Shown here piece after piece: positions 8,945-17,598 of a stretch of DNA of 64,000 nucleotides; within the stretch, counting starts at the first letter, position 1; each line of letters begins with the position of its first letter. The position numbers were made by a program, and so were the translations under genes. This DNA comes from Reyranella aquatilis (GTDB lineage Bacteria > Pseudomonadota > Alphaproteobacteria > Reyranellales > Reyranellaceae), in the NCBI RefSeq assembly GCF_020880995.1, contig NZ_JAJISD010000011.1:1-64000 (forward strand), read 5' to 3'. The notes under the pieces were generated by a model that saw only the letters and a program-made list of their open reading frames with translations, searched no databases and had not been told where the DNA came from.

Positions 8945-9206
8945 GGCGTGTGACCCCGTGATGGCTGCCATATCTCTTCCAAAGTATAAATCTGCAATTT
9001 CCGGCGTAGATAGCAAGTTCGAAACTCGCCCAGCAGCAATACAGGCGCTAGAGATTTCCGACTTCGACGAGATACTGCGATCTGCCCGCGGTGCCCGTCA
9101 GTACTCAGTTCGGATGCACGCGGGCGTATAACCTCCGACACCTCAAGGCCGTCATCATTACCCTTCATTTGTAGAACGTCCGCCGCTGCCCCCGAGGCGG
9201 AGACCA

Positions 9207-9995
9207 CTACACAGTCGAGCGATATGGCCTCGTGCTCACAATGGCTACGATAGCGAAGAAAAAGAGGCCTGCCGTGGACCACAGCAAGTATTCCATCTCT
9301 AGTGTACGGTGCGGATAATCAGCATAGTAGCCAAACCTATAGTATGTGATGGCGTGAGTGATGGGATTCCAGATTGCGATTTCACGCAGCGCGGGTGGCA
9401 TGTAGTCCACCACGAACAGCACACCGGAAAAAGCCATCCAGCCCCTGATTAGTATGGCGTAAATGTATAGCCACGAGAAAAAGAAGCCGGCGATCACGGC
9501 ATTGAGCAGCCCGACGGCTGCCCCTTGCACAGCGATAATGAGCAATGCCAGCAGGCACCGCAAAGGATCCTGCGGAATTGCCTGTTCTATGCCGGTCAGC
9601 CAGATTGCAAACCCAAGGATGATGATAATGACGACCTTGGTTAGCAACTCATCCAGGACATGAATGAGAAACAGGTCGACTTCCGTCACTCTCGGCAACC
9701 GGCGCAAGTGGTCCCAGGCGCGCATGCGCCAAGAGATGTGAAAGAACAGATAGAACGGCAGAATGCCCGTCGCGAAGAAGAGGACCACTGAGGGGCCAAA
9801 GGGGGCCCTAGAGGTGATCAGAGAATGCGTCCCGGCAAATATCGCGATTACGCCGAGCGGCTCGCCGATCGCCAGCAGGATCGAGAGCTTGCTTCGCCGA
9901 TAACGCTCGCCGAAGGAGGTCCCCATCAGGAAGATGAGGTTTGAGGCCCAAGACAGCAAGCCATCAAACAAATTACGGGCCCGGGATCCAGTCAC
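9207..9995 (-). CDS. ABC-2 type polysaccharide export permease (KpsM/Wzm-like)
   Basis: 262 residues, about the usual length for KpsM/Wzm, with six likely membrane helices. The sequence opens with a cytoplasmic stretch containing SFGERYRRSKLSILLAIGEP, characteristic of this family, and has FYLFFHISWRMRAWDHLRRL and a conserved NPITHAITYYRFGYY near the end. It forms the inner-membrane channel that moves a finished polysaccharide to the periplasm, driven by the partner ATPase; the only candidate in view is the odd one at 276-2027. The start is GTG 9995, overlapping the TGA of the upstream small gene as GTGA, so the two are translationally coupled. It belongs to a minus-strand group with 10368-10565 and 10838-11938. 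Confidence 0.85.
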   Translation of the reverse strand: MTGSRARNLFDGLLSWASNLIFLMGTSFGERYRRSKLSILLAIGEPLGVIAIFAGTHSLITSRAPFGPSVVLFFATGILPFYLFFHISWRMRAWDHLRRLPRVTEVDLFLIHVLDELLTKVVIIIILGFAIWLTGIEQAIPQDPLRCLLALLIIAVQGAAVGLLNAVIAGFFFSWLYIYAILIRGWMAFSGVLFVVDYMPPALREIAIWNPITHAITYYRFGYYADYPHRTLEMEYLLWSTAGLFFFAIVAIVSTRPYRSTV

Positions 9996-10282
9996 TTGCC
10001 CACCCCGGTCTCTCCACGACGCCCCCTCGACACCATCGTTTGCTGATCCTCCGTCCGAAGATCCCGAAGTGCAGCATTGGGTTCAATCACAAGCCTACTC
10101 CCCAGTTCCACCAGCGCTCGATCGATAATGGCGGAGCGGGTGCTCCACTCGTTGACGCCCATCGAACGTCGATTCGCACGCAGATGCTGAAGCTTCTGAA
10201 GAAATCCTTCTGGCGTATCCAGCTGAATGTCGCCCGTAAAAAATGGGCCTGATGGATCCAATCTGCACGCAAAAGCCGGCAT
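9992..10282 (-). CDS. Small protein carrying the shared tail motif, coupled to the ABC permease
   Basis: 96 residues from ATG 10282 (a TTG at 10285 is adjacent) with AGGG just upstream. Its stop overlaps the GTG of the permease (GTGA), which strongly suggests a real, translated gene. Residues 23-61 (TPEGFLQKLQHLRANR onward) align without gaps to the C-terminal 39-residue motif of the methyltransferase at 6419-7498 and of the ABC ATPase. The rest has no recognisable domain, no signal peptide and no membrane segment. It could be a stand-alone adaptor that does what the tail does in the larger proteins, or the 3' remnant of a larger gene; the frame upstream gives no evidence for a longer product. 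Confidence 0.6.
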   Translation of the reverse strand: MPAFACRLDPSGPFFTGDIQLDTPEGFLQKLQHLRANRRSMGVNEWSTRSAIIDRALVELGSRLVIEPNAALRDLRTEDQQTMVSRGRRGETGVGK

Positions 10283-10367
10283 CAATCCCTGTGCAAACCA
10301 TTTCCATGCATTTCACTCGACTGGGAAGGGCAAACGCACCCGCTTTGGCCTTCAAGCGGTTGGGTCC

Positions 10368-10565
10368 CTACTTCCTTGCCATGATGGTCTTCGCATCGGT
10401 CGCGATATTCCTGAAGAGGGCTCGGATAGTCGCATGATCGAGACCCGACTCGCCCTTCGCAATAACGGCAGTCGTGATCGCAACGGCAGCCTGAAGAGCC
10501 ATTCCGTTCATGCCGTCGTCCTTGAGCGTCAGATCGCTTTCATGAGGAAAATTAATTGCGATCAT
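10368..10565 (-). CDS. Small conserved protein, paralogue of the protein at 3328-3564
   Basis: 65 residues from ATG 10565, with AAGGAG seven bases upstream. The core GMALQAAVAITTAVIAK followed by ATIRALFRNIATDAK is nearly identical to that of the 78-residue protein at 3328-3564. I do not recognise the family. It is mostly helical and soluble-looking. It lies between the fucosyltransferase-like gene (upstream) and the coupled small protein plus permease (downstream), all on the minus strand, so it is probably co-transcribed with capsule export functions. Confidence 0.65.
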   Translation of the reverse strand: MIAINFPHESDLTLKDDGMNGMALQAAVAITTAVIAKGESGLDHATIRALFRNIATDAKTIMARK

Positions 10566-10837
10566 GTTGGGCTCCTTCTTGGCAATCTATACCGCAGCCG
10601 CTTAGGGCAGCCAACGGTTCGAAGCTGGAGCACTACTCCGTGAAGGCTCAGCCACTCGATTCCTGTCCTGAGTTGGGAGCAAGGACAAATGGACATGACA
10701 TGAGCACTGTGAAAGCTGCCGTCCTGCAAATACACCTCGCATCATGGCCGTCACGACCGTGCTCAATCGGGCTCACAGCCCGGTGTGTATTCCAACAAGA
10801 GTGCGGCAGCGAACGAGAGCAGCGGAAGCTAGTGCCA

Positions 10838-11938
10838 CTAGCCAGGCGGCGCAAGCGAAGGGTTCGGAGTCTTACCCTTCGTTTTATACACGCCCGCAAT
10901 CTCCTCCTCCAGAACCCGCCTCACTTTCGCGTTTGTGGCGAGAGCGGGACAGTACTCATCGAAAAGAAACTGAACAGACTGATCAACAGATCCGGTCATC
11001 GCCACGCTGATCAACGGGCTGCCCCCCAAATTTGCGGCGAACGCGGCATACGTGCTGCCTGTACTGATGACCTTCGTGCCACCGATCATCATGTTGAAGT
11101 CGAGGAACGCCTTTTGAATCGGATATCTTGCCCGCACGAATCGGTTGATGTCGATAAAGTGCTTGGCGCCGAATTTCTCCGCGAAATGCCCTAGAGTTTC
11201 CGGCGAGTCGGACGTGAAAAGTAGCTTGAGACCACCGTCGATACATTTCTGAATTTCCGGGTAGTAGAGTTCGAACGGCGCAGTTCTGCTCACGTAGTGA
11301 CTAAGAGTAAGGCGCAGCGCTTTCATATCGAGCGCATCTTCCGCCAGCAGCGGAAGATCTCGCTTGAGCATCTCACCGACATCGCCCTTGCGGACGTGAA
11401 GCACGGCGTAGTTCTCGGTATTCATTCTCACCTTAGCACTAGCAAGAATTCGCGCCACGACGGGGTCGTGAGGAAGCTCCGCGTAGATTTCGCGGACCTC
11501 GGCATCCAACGCCGCCTGGCTCTTTCCTTCATCGGCGAACTGGTAGCCGTGATATACGCCGCTGTAGACTGTCGGGTTATCTTTCAGAAAGAATTCGCGC
11601 TCGAACTTCGAGGGCCTCATCGTCTCGAACTCAGGGCCCTGCAGGCTGAGCAGGCCCGCCGGAAAAGGCGTCACCGAGTCAAAGAAGATCAGATCGCGGC
11701 TACCGCCAGACGCGTAATACTCTCGAATGTCGAATAGCAGATTGACGTGGTAATCTTTGGTATCAAACTGCTGAAACCAATTTGGCAATGGCGTCCACGC
11801 CATGATCATTTGACCGTCGACCTGCCTCGCGAATCGCAGGCCGTACAGTAGGTGCTTCAGTCGCGCGATCAGGCGATCGCTTCGCTTCATGAAGAACGTC
11901 GGACGCCGCCGGCGCGATCTCGCGGAACTCAGATGCAT
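10838..11938 (-). CDS. Fucosyltransferase-like glycosyltransferase (HxRxGD motif), paralogue A
   Basis: 366 residues from ATG 11938, which has AGGAG seven bases upstream; the frame is open to 11983. Similarity to the gene at 12314-13396 runs the whole length, starting at RPTFFMKRSDRLIARLKHL. The motif LHVRKGDVGEML, followed by LLFTSDSPETL and YPIQKAFLDFNMMIG with STGSTYAAFAA, is the pattern of the GT11/GT23/GT65-like fucosyltransferase superfamily, where the Arg of HxRxGD binds the GDP of GDP-fucose. With gmd and fcl 2-4 kb away, transfer of L-fucose onto a capsule or lipid-linked glycan is the best guess. Linkage and acceptor cannot be told. It probably heads the minus-strand group that ends in the ABC permease. 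Confidence 0.7.
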   Translation of the reverse strand: MHLSSARSRRRRPTFFMKRSDRLIARLKHLLYGLRFARQVDGQMIMAWTPLPNWFQQFDTKDYHVNLLFDIREYYASGGSRDLIFFDSVTPFPAGLLSLQGPEFETMRPSKFEREFFLKDNPTVYSGVYHGYQFADEGKSQAALDAEVREIYAELPHDPVVARILASAKVRMNTENYAVLHVRKGDVGEMLKRDLPLLAEDALDMKALRLTLSHYVSRTAPFELYYPEIQKCIDGGLKLLFTSDSPETLGHFAEKFGAKHFIDINRFVRARYPIQKAFLDFNMMIGGTKVISTGSTYAAFAANLGGSPLISVAMTGSVDQSVQFLFDEYCPALATNAKVRRVLEEEIAGVYKTKGKTPNPSLAPPG

Positions 11939-12313
11939 GCCCTGCTCCTGGCAACATACTCTTGAAGCATATATTCGATCCAATGCTAGAAGATCGAAGC
12001 GTGCACCATGGTGCCTGCTCCGATACCTAAGGTGTTGGAACCTTCCGCGAGTTTATAGCTTCGCGTCCGTGGCGTCACAAACGTTGCGCTTGGGCCCACG
12101 AATCGGCCGAGTATGAAACCATCGGTTTTCGCGGCCTATCCTGTGATTTCGCCGCACTGGAGTGGCCTTCTGCCAGGAACTGGCTTATAAAAAATGGTGA
12201 TCGACTAGGGTCTTGCGGCAAGTCGTGAATATCGCGCGGCAGGATGGCCTCAGCCTTCCTGCTGGGATACAACTTCCTGCTCTGTTCCCAGCACAGTACA
12301 CGGGTTCGAGCAG
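11939..12313. promoter_or_regulatory. Divergent intergenic region between the paired fucosyltransferase-like genes
   Basis: 375 bases separate the two divergent starts and must hold both promoters if each gene has its own. The most regular element is a perfect 12-base palindrome, gcaccatggtgc, at 12003-12014, a possible operator. I see no convincing sigma-70 box pair and no protein-coding frame. Confidence 0.35.
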
Positions 12314-13396
12314 ATGACGCGCTCAACTATTTTCGTCCGTAGAGGTGATCGCCTAATCGCGCGCCTCAAGCATCTTTTTTACGCATGGCGGTTCGCCGAC
12401 CAGATCGACGCGCGCGTCGTCATGGTCTGGCCCTCCCTGCCGGTGTTCTGGCATCAGTTCGACGGCACGGATTACAGCCCTTCACTGATCTTCAATTTGC
12501 GGGATTTCTACGCGGCCGGCGGTGGCGACGATCTCGTCTTTCTCGAGGGACCGGTCAGCTACCCCCTCCCCCGGCGCAGCCTGCGGGACAAGGAATTTGC
12601 GGCTATGCGGCCCCGGGCCTTCGACAGGGCCTATTTTGCCGAGAACCCTTCGACATTCTATGAGCAGGATGCGGTTGTCTTCTCGTTCGCCGACGAGCCT
12701 CGAACGCGGGAATACACCTACAATACCCTCCGCAAACTTTACGATCGCCTGCCCCACGATCCCGCGATCACGCGGTCGATCGGGATTGCCGGTCAGCGTA
12801 TCGGTGACGAACAATATGTCGGTCTTCACGTTCGCCGCGGCGATGTTGACGAGATGCTCCGACAGGACCTGCCGAAGCTTGCCGAAGGCGCGCTCACTCC
12901 TGAACGGCTTGCTCTCCTGATGGGCCACTATGTCTGCCGGACTGCCTTGAACGAGTTCTATTACAAGTCGATAGAAGCCGCGATCACCGCAGGGCAGAAG
13001 ATCGTCTATTTTTCCGACAGCCCCGATACCTTGGATCACTTCGTTAAGACGTTCGGCAGGCGTCACTTTGTGGATGCCGGGGCGTTCCGCATGCGCTATC
13101 CGATCCAGAAGGCCTTCCTAGACTTCAACCTCCTGGTAGGCGCGAGCCGCATCATCAGCACGGGAAGCAACTACGCGTCCTTCGCCGCAACGCTGGGGAA
13201 CAGCGAATTGACGAACGTCGCGGTCGCCGGCAGCCTGGAGCAACTCGAAAGGCATCTTCACGTCGAGTATCTGAACGACGTGCAGATCGGTGCCGACGGC
13301 AGCCGAATTCTACGCAACGAGCTCGAAAAGCAGTATCTGCGACGTTCGCGCATGAGGCCTTTGGAAGCTGAAGAAGCGCTCCCTGCCGCATTGTAG
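12314..13396 (+). CDS. Fucosyltransferase-like glycosyltransferase (HxRxGD motif), paralogue B
   Basis: 360 residues, transcribed divergently from paralogue A and alignable with it end to end. LHVRRGD lies at 171-177, with IVYFSDSPDTLDHF and YPIQKAFLDFNLLVG plus STGSNYASFAA further on, the nucleotide-sugar site of the fucosyltransferase superfamily. It probably transfers L-fucose from the GDP-fucose made by gmd/fcl, with a different acceptor or linkage from its sister. The start at ATG 12314 has no strong Shine-Dalgarno, but homology with paralogue A begins within the first ten residues, which supports it. The gene is followed after 82 bases by a methyltransferase on the same strand, a likely two-gene operon. 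Confidence 0.7.
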   Translation: MTRSTIFVRRGDRLIARLKHLFYAWRFADQIDARVVMVWPSLPVFWHQFDGTDYSPSLIFNLRDFYAAGGGDDLVFLEGPVSYPLPRRSLRDKEFAAMRPRAFDRAYFAENPSTFYEQDAVVFSFADEPRTREYTYNTLRKLYDRLPHDPAITRSIGIAGQRIGDEQYVGLHVRRGDVDEMLRQDLPKLAEGALTPERLALLMGHYVCRTALNEFYYKSIEAAITAGQKIVYFSDSPDTLDHFVKTFGRRHFVDAGAFRMRYPIQKAFLDFNLLVGASRIISTGSNYASFAATLGNSELTNVAVAGSLEQLERHLHVEYLNDVQIGADGSRILRNELEKQYLRRSRMRPLEAEEALPAAL

Positions 13397-13478
13397 ACAT
13401 GGGCTGAAGTGAGATATTCCTATCGCGCTGCGGTGCGCCTGGAAGGTTTGCCGGAGTGCGCACCAGGAGGACTTCAAG

Positions 13479-14093
13479 ATGAACCCAAACTCACCCGAGG
13501 CAGTTCGCGACGAATCAACCGCGTTCCGCGATTCTTCCATCAGCGCCGGGCCGCTGAAGCTTCACCTGGGATGCGGCCCGAAACACATCCCGGGTTTCTA
13601 TCACGTCGATGCACTGGAATACCCCAATGTAGATCGCGTCGCCTTGATCGACCGTCTCGACTTCCTGTCGGACGAAACGGTCGATCTCATCTATGCGTCT
13701 CACGTCCTCGAGCATTTCGGGCGCCACGAAGTCGACAACGTGCTTCGGGAATGGCATCGCGTGCTGCGGCCCGGCGGGGTCCTGCGCCTGGCGGTCCCCG
13801 ACTTCAAGGCGTGCAGCCGGCTCTATCTCGAAGGCAAGTTGGCAAACGGCATCAACGACATCATGGGACTGATCATCGGCGGCCAGCGCAACGACCATGA
13901 TTTTCACTACGTCCTCTTCGACCAGGAAACGCTCGAAGCACGCCTGAAGGGCGTGGGATTCTCACATTGCCGGCTTTGGGATTGGCGTTCTACGGAACAC
14001 CACAATCTTGATGACTACAGCCAAGCCTACCTGCCGCACATGGACAAGACCAATGGGACGCTGGTCAGCCTGAACATGGAAGCCGTCAAGTAG
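13479..14093 (+). CDS. Class I SAM-dependent methyltransferase (Methyltransf_11-like)
   Basis: 204 residues from ATG 13479, with AGGAGG eight bases upstream. Motif I reads LHLGCGPKHIPGFYHVD, followed by VDLIYASHVLEHFGRHEVD and WHRVLRPGGVLRLAVPDF, the usual layout of small sugar or lipid methyltransferases in O-antigen and capsule loci. It probably methylates a sugar of the fucosylated glycan, given its position just after fucosyltransferase B. Its last eight bases overlap the 3' end of the convergent fcl gene, so the two stop codons lie inside each other's reading frames. Confidence 0.8.
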   Translation: MNPNSPEAVRDESTAFRDSSISAGPLKLHLGCGPKHIPGFYHVDALEYPNVDRVALIDRLDFLSDETVDLIYASHVLEHFGRHEVDNVLREWHRVLRPGGVLRLAVPDFKACSRLYLEGKLANGINDIMGLIIGGQRNDHDFHYVLFDQETLEARLKGVGFSHCRLWDWRSTEHHNLDDYSQAYLPHMDKTNGTLVSLNMEAVK

Positions 14094-15048
14094 GCCTGGG
14101 CGCCGATCCAGTCTGCTCGACATTCTTGAGGTACCAGTCGTAGGCCTTGCGAATACCCTCGTGGATGTCGATCTTCGCGCGCCAACCCATGGCCGCCAGT
14201 TTGGTCCCATCCATTAGCTTGCGCGGCATCCCGTCCGGCTTCGTGGTGTCATAGTTGAAGCCGCCGCGGTAGCCAACGACATCTCCAATCATCTCGGCCA
14301 GTTCGCTGATCTTGTAGTCGACCCCGCTTCCGATGTTGATATGGCCGAATCCGTCGTAGTTCTTTAGCAGAAAGAGGCAGGCATCGGCCATGTCGTCGAC
14401 ATGGAGGAACTCCCGCTTGGGCGTTCCCGTGCCCCAGAGCGTAACGGGCTCGTCGGCGAGTTTGGCCGCATGCATCTTTCGGATCAGCGCGGGCATGACG
14501 TGGCTCGAGGCGAGGTCGAAGTTATCGTTCGGGCCGTAGAGGTTGGTAGGCATCGCGGAAATGAAATTGCAGCCATACTGCTTGCGATAGGCCTGGCACA
14601 GTTTGATGCCCGCGATCTTCGCGACAGCATACCCCTCGTTCGTTGGCTCCAGAGGACCCGCGAGAAGCGACTCTTCCACTATCGGCTGCTCGGCCAGGCG
14701 CGGATAGATGCAGCTCGAGCCAAGATAAAGCAGCTTCTCGACTTTCCCTTCGAACGAAGAGTGTATGAGGTTGGTCGAGATCGCCAAGTTCTCGTAAAGA
14801 AAGTCCGCCGGGAAAGAGTTGTTGGCGAGAACGCCACCGACTTTACCCGCCGCAACAATCACGACGTCAGGGCGATTGTCGGACATCCAGCGTCGGACGG
14901 CCGACAAGTCCTTTAGGTCGACCTCCTGTCGGGTCGCTGTCAATATCCGGCAATCCTCTGACTTGCTCAACGCCCGTACCAGCGCGCTACCAACCATGCC
15001 CCGATGGCCGGTAACCCAGACAGACTTGCCCTTCAGTGAAAACGTCAT
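14086..15048 (-). CDS. fcl: GDP-L-fucose synthase
   Basis: 320 residues from ATG 15048, with GAGGA upstream; TTG 15054 is less likely. This extended SDR enzyme epimerises and reduces GDP-4-keto-6-deoxymannose to GDP-L-fucose with NADPH. The nucleotide motif is WVTGHRGMVGSAL. The catalytic site is LGSSCIYPR with YAVAKIAGIKLCQAYR (YxxxK), and SAMPTNLYGPNDNF is the family signature. Length and motifs are standard. It lies 31 bases after gmd on the same strand, so the two last steps of GDP-fucose synthesis are co-transcribed. The product presumably feeds the two HxRxGD transferases next door. Confidence 0.93.
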   Translation of the reverse strand: MTFSLKGKSVWVTGHRGMVGSALVRALSKSEDCRILTATRQEVDLKDLSAVRRWMSDNRPDVVIVAAGKVGGVLANNSFPADFLYENLAISTNLIHSSFEGKVEKLLYLGSSCIYPRLAEQPIVEESLLAGPLEPTNEGYAVAKIAGIKLCQAYRKQYGCNFISAMPTNLYGPNDNFDLASSHVMPALIRKMHAAKLADEPVTLWGTGTPKREFLHVDDMADACLFLLKNYDGFGHINIGSGVDYKISELAEMIGDVVGYRGGFNYDTTKPDGMPRKLMDGTKLAAMGWRAKIDIHEGIRKAYDWYLKNVEQTGSAPRPT

Positions 15049-15079
15049 GGCCAACTATCCTCAACTCTGCCTGTGACTC

Positions 15080-16177
15080 TCAATCCCTGACTTCAGAAAG
15101 CCGTAAGGTGACACCTTTGGGCCCAACAACGGAATGACTCGTTTTGCCGAGAGCAAGGTCCACCTCAACCATCTCTCTTACGAGCTCTTGGAAGCTGATG
15201 CGATGCTTCCAGTCCAACAAACGCCGAGCCTTCGAAGGGTCTCCCAACAGAAAGTCAACCTCCGTCGGACGGAAGTACCGCGCATCCACCCTAATGCGCG
15301 TCTGGCCGGTCTTTCTGTCGATGCCTCGTTCCCCTATGCCTTGACCTTCCCAGGAAATATCGATTCCGACTTCGCGAAACGCCAGTTCGACAAATTCGCG
15401 AACACTATGGGCTTCGCCGGTCGCCAAAACGAAATCATCGGGAACGTCGTGTTGCACGATCCGCCATATGCCCTCGACATAGTCCGCAGCATGCCCCCAA
15501 TCCCTGCGGGCATCCAGGTTGCCGAGAAGCAACTCCTGTTGCTTGCCCTGAACGATGGCTGCCACCGCTCTCGTAATCTTGCGTGTGACAAAAGTCTCGC
15601 CACGCAGCGGGCTTTCATGGTTGAACAAGATACCATTGGATGCATGGATACCGTAGGCTTCCCGATAGTTTACCACGATCCAGTACGCGTAGAGCTTCGC
15701 CACGGCATAGGGGCTGCGCGGATGAAACGTCGTTGTCTCACTTTGCGGCGGCGGCGTCGCTCCATAGAGCTCCGATGTCGACGCCTGATAGAAGCGGACG
15801 CTGCGCTCGATACCCAGAATTCGAACGGCCTCGAGAAGACGCAATACGCCTGTCGCGTCTGCGTTCGCCGTGTATTCCGGAGTCTCGAAGCTCACCATAA
15901 CGTGGCTTTGCGCCCCAAGGTTGTAGATTTCAGTTGGCTGAACGCTCTGGATCAGTCGCACCAGACTCATGCTGTCCGTGAGATCGCCGTGATGCAGATA
16001 GAACGGCAATCCCTCCTTGACCTGCCGCTCCAGCATATCGTCGACGCGGGGTGTATTGAAGCTGGAAGACCTCCTCTTGATGCCGTGGACGACATAGCCC
16101 TTCTTGAGCAGCAAGTCTGCAAGATACGCGCCGTCTTGACCTGTGACGCCGGTAATTAGTGCAATTGGCGAAGCCAC
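15080..16177 (-). CDS. gmd: GDP-mannose 4,6-dehydratase
   Basis: 365 residues from GTG 16177, with GGGAG eight bases upstream. It converts GDP-mannose to GDP-4-keto-6-deoxymannose, the first committed step to GDP-fucose or GDP-rhamnose. The Rossmann motif is ITGVTGQDGAYLADLLL; GIKRRSSSFNTPRVD and LHHGDLTDS follow. The catalytic TSELYG and the YAVAKLYAYW (YxxxK) pair are present, as is the late RPTEVDFLLGDPSKAR typical of Gmd. The gene follows the KpsE-like gene by 47 bases and precedes fcl by 31, forming a kpsE-like/gmd/fcl unit. Because fcl is present, L-fucose rather than D-rhamnose is the probable end product. Confidence 0.93.
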   Translation of the reverse strand: MASPIALITGVTGQDGAYLADLLLKKGYVVHGIKRRSSSFNTPRVDDMLERQVKEGLPFYLHHGDLTDSMSLVRLIQSVQPTEIYNLGAQSHVMVSFETPEYTANADATGVLRLLEAVRILGIERSVRFYQASTSELYGATPPPQSETTTFHPRSPYAVAKLYAYWIVVNYREAYGIHASNGILFNHESPLRGETFVTRKITRAVAAIVQGKQQELLLGNLDARRDWGHAADYVEGIWRIVQHDVPDDFVLATGEAHSVREFVELAFREVGIDISWEGQGIGERGIDRKTGQTRIRVDARYFRPTEVDFLLGDPSKARRLLDWKHRISFQELVREMVEVDLALGKTSHSVVGPKGVTLRLSEVRD

Positions 16178-16224
16178 TTCAGTACTCCCTTAGGATCCGC
16201 AGTTCGTTCCGTCTATACACCGCA

Positions 16225-17598
16225 TTAGACATGCTCGCCGACGGCACGCACAACCATGAGACCCACTATCCAGATACCAAAAAAAGCCAGCGCTGCAATG
16301 AGTGTTGATTGACCCCGCCTAGGATATGTCGAACTCTCGGCAAGTACCGGACGTACATAGGGGGTAAGATACAGGTGCTGCGCCGCGGCATTAGCCCGTG
16401 CCTGATCGAACGCCTGTTGTGCCGCTACGTATCCCGCCTGCGCGTACTGACGCTCCAGATCCAACCGCTCGTAGCGTCCGACGAGGTCGGTTAGGACCTT
16501 GTTGCCTTCCCTGTCTTTCGAAACCTCCTTCACCATCTTGTCTAATTGATCCTTGGTGGCGGCAATGCGAGAGCGTAGGGATTGTGCCGCAGGCGTATTC
16601 GGATTTTGTTGCTGACTCAGAAGAGTGGCGAGGTCGGCCTGCTGCTGTATGAGCTGGCCGCGCAAGGTCTGAACTAGCGCTACATTCGTGGAAAGAGCCC
16701 CACTCGGATCGATCAGCCCCTCTTTGAGCCGGTAATCCGTCAGCTCCTGACGTGCCGCCCTAAGACGCTCCTCGGCCCGCCGGACCTCGCCTTCGGCGAA
16801 TCGCACGGAGTCCATCTGCGGTCTTTTCGCGACACCGTTTACCAAATCTTCCGAAAGCATAACCATTGTATTGGCAATCAACAGAGCGTCCTGTGGCGAA
16901 AACGCCCTGACAGTCACAACGGCCAGTCCCGTCATCGGATCGTAGTTCGCCGTGACCATCCGGTTCCAGTAAACAAGGAACCGCTCCATCGGTAGGCTCC
17001 TGGCAAAGCGTGCCCAGAGATCATTCTTGACCACATCGCTGTCGTAAAGCGAGCGAACGTCGATACGGCGCTGCAATTCCTCAACGACCTGTCTGCTGAG
17101 CAGGTAATCGGTGACGACGTAATTCTGCATCGTCGCGGTAGAGCCGCCCAGCATTGCGCCGCCCATCAGAGCAAACCCGCCAGCTCCGCCCATGGCAGCA
17201 CTTGGAGATGTAGCGTTAATCGGAGGTGGACTTCCCGGAAGTACCGGGCTGGACTCCATGACGGCGAACTTGAACTCAGCGACGTATTGGTCTGCAGCGA
17301 ACAGGTAATAGTAGAGTGCAACAAGCCCGGTCGGCAAAATGACGCACAGCAGAAAAGACCATGCCAGTTTTCGTCGCGATCGCGGCTTGCGCTGCGGTAG
17401 CGGCGGCAAATCCACATTGAGCGCGCGACCATCTGTCTTTTCCTTCGTCGCCGGCAGAACGGTCTGTATGCCAGCTGGCCCCCGCACGATTGGATCAGCG
17501 AAGTCGCTGTCGTCGGAGGTAAACGGGGGCATTTCACGAGGACGCTGAGTCCCCTGCTGTGTATCTCTGCTGAACGGAGAATCATGCGTATCAGGCAT
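16225..17598 (-). CDS. Capsule polysaccharide export inner-membrane protein (KpsE/BexC/CtrB-like)
   Basis: 457 residues from ATG 17598, which has GAGGAG about ten bases upstream; the open frame goes back to 17712 but reads as non-protein. A basic, proline-rich cytoplasmic N terminus leads into a membrane helix at ~76-99 (LAWSFLLCVILPTGLVALYY). After it come a periplasmic Wzz-type domain (ADQYVAEFKFAVMES), a long coiled coil (~260-390) and a C-terminal membrane helix (~430-450). This is the polysaccharide co-polymerase 3 layout of KpsE/BexC/CtrB, which links the ABC exporter to the outer-membrane channel. An insertion rich in Gly, Ala and Met (GGAGGFALMGGAMLGG) interrupts the periplasmic part. 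It leads the gmd-fcl unit. Confidence 0.85.
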   Translation of the reverse strand: MPDTHDSPFSRDTQQGTQRPREMPPFTSDDSDFADPIVRGPAGIQTVLPATKEKTDGRALNVDLPPLPQRKPRSRRKLAWSFLLCVILPTGLVALYYYLFAADQYVAEFKFAVMESSPVLPGSPPPINATSPSAAMGGAGGFALMGGAMLGGSTATMQNYVVTDYLLSRQVVEELQRRIDVRSLYDSDVVKNDLWARFARSLPMERFLVYWNRMVTANYDPMTGLAVVTVRAFSPQDALLIANTMVMLSEDLVNGVAKRPQMDSVRFAEGEVRRAEERLRAARQELTDYRLKEGLIDPSGALSTNVALVQTLRGQLIQQQADLATLLSQQQNPNTPAAQSLRSRIAATKDQLDKMVKEVSKDREGNKVLTDLVGRYERLDLERQYAQAGYVAAQQAFDQARANAAAQHLYLTPYVRPVLAESSTYPRRGQSTLIAALAFFGIWIVGLMVVRAVGEHV

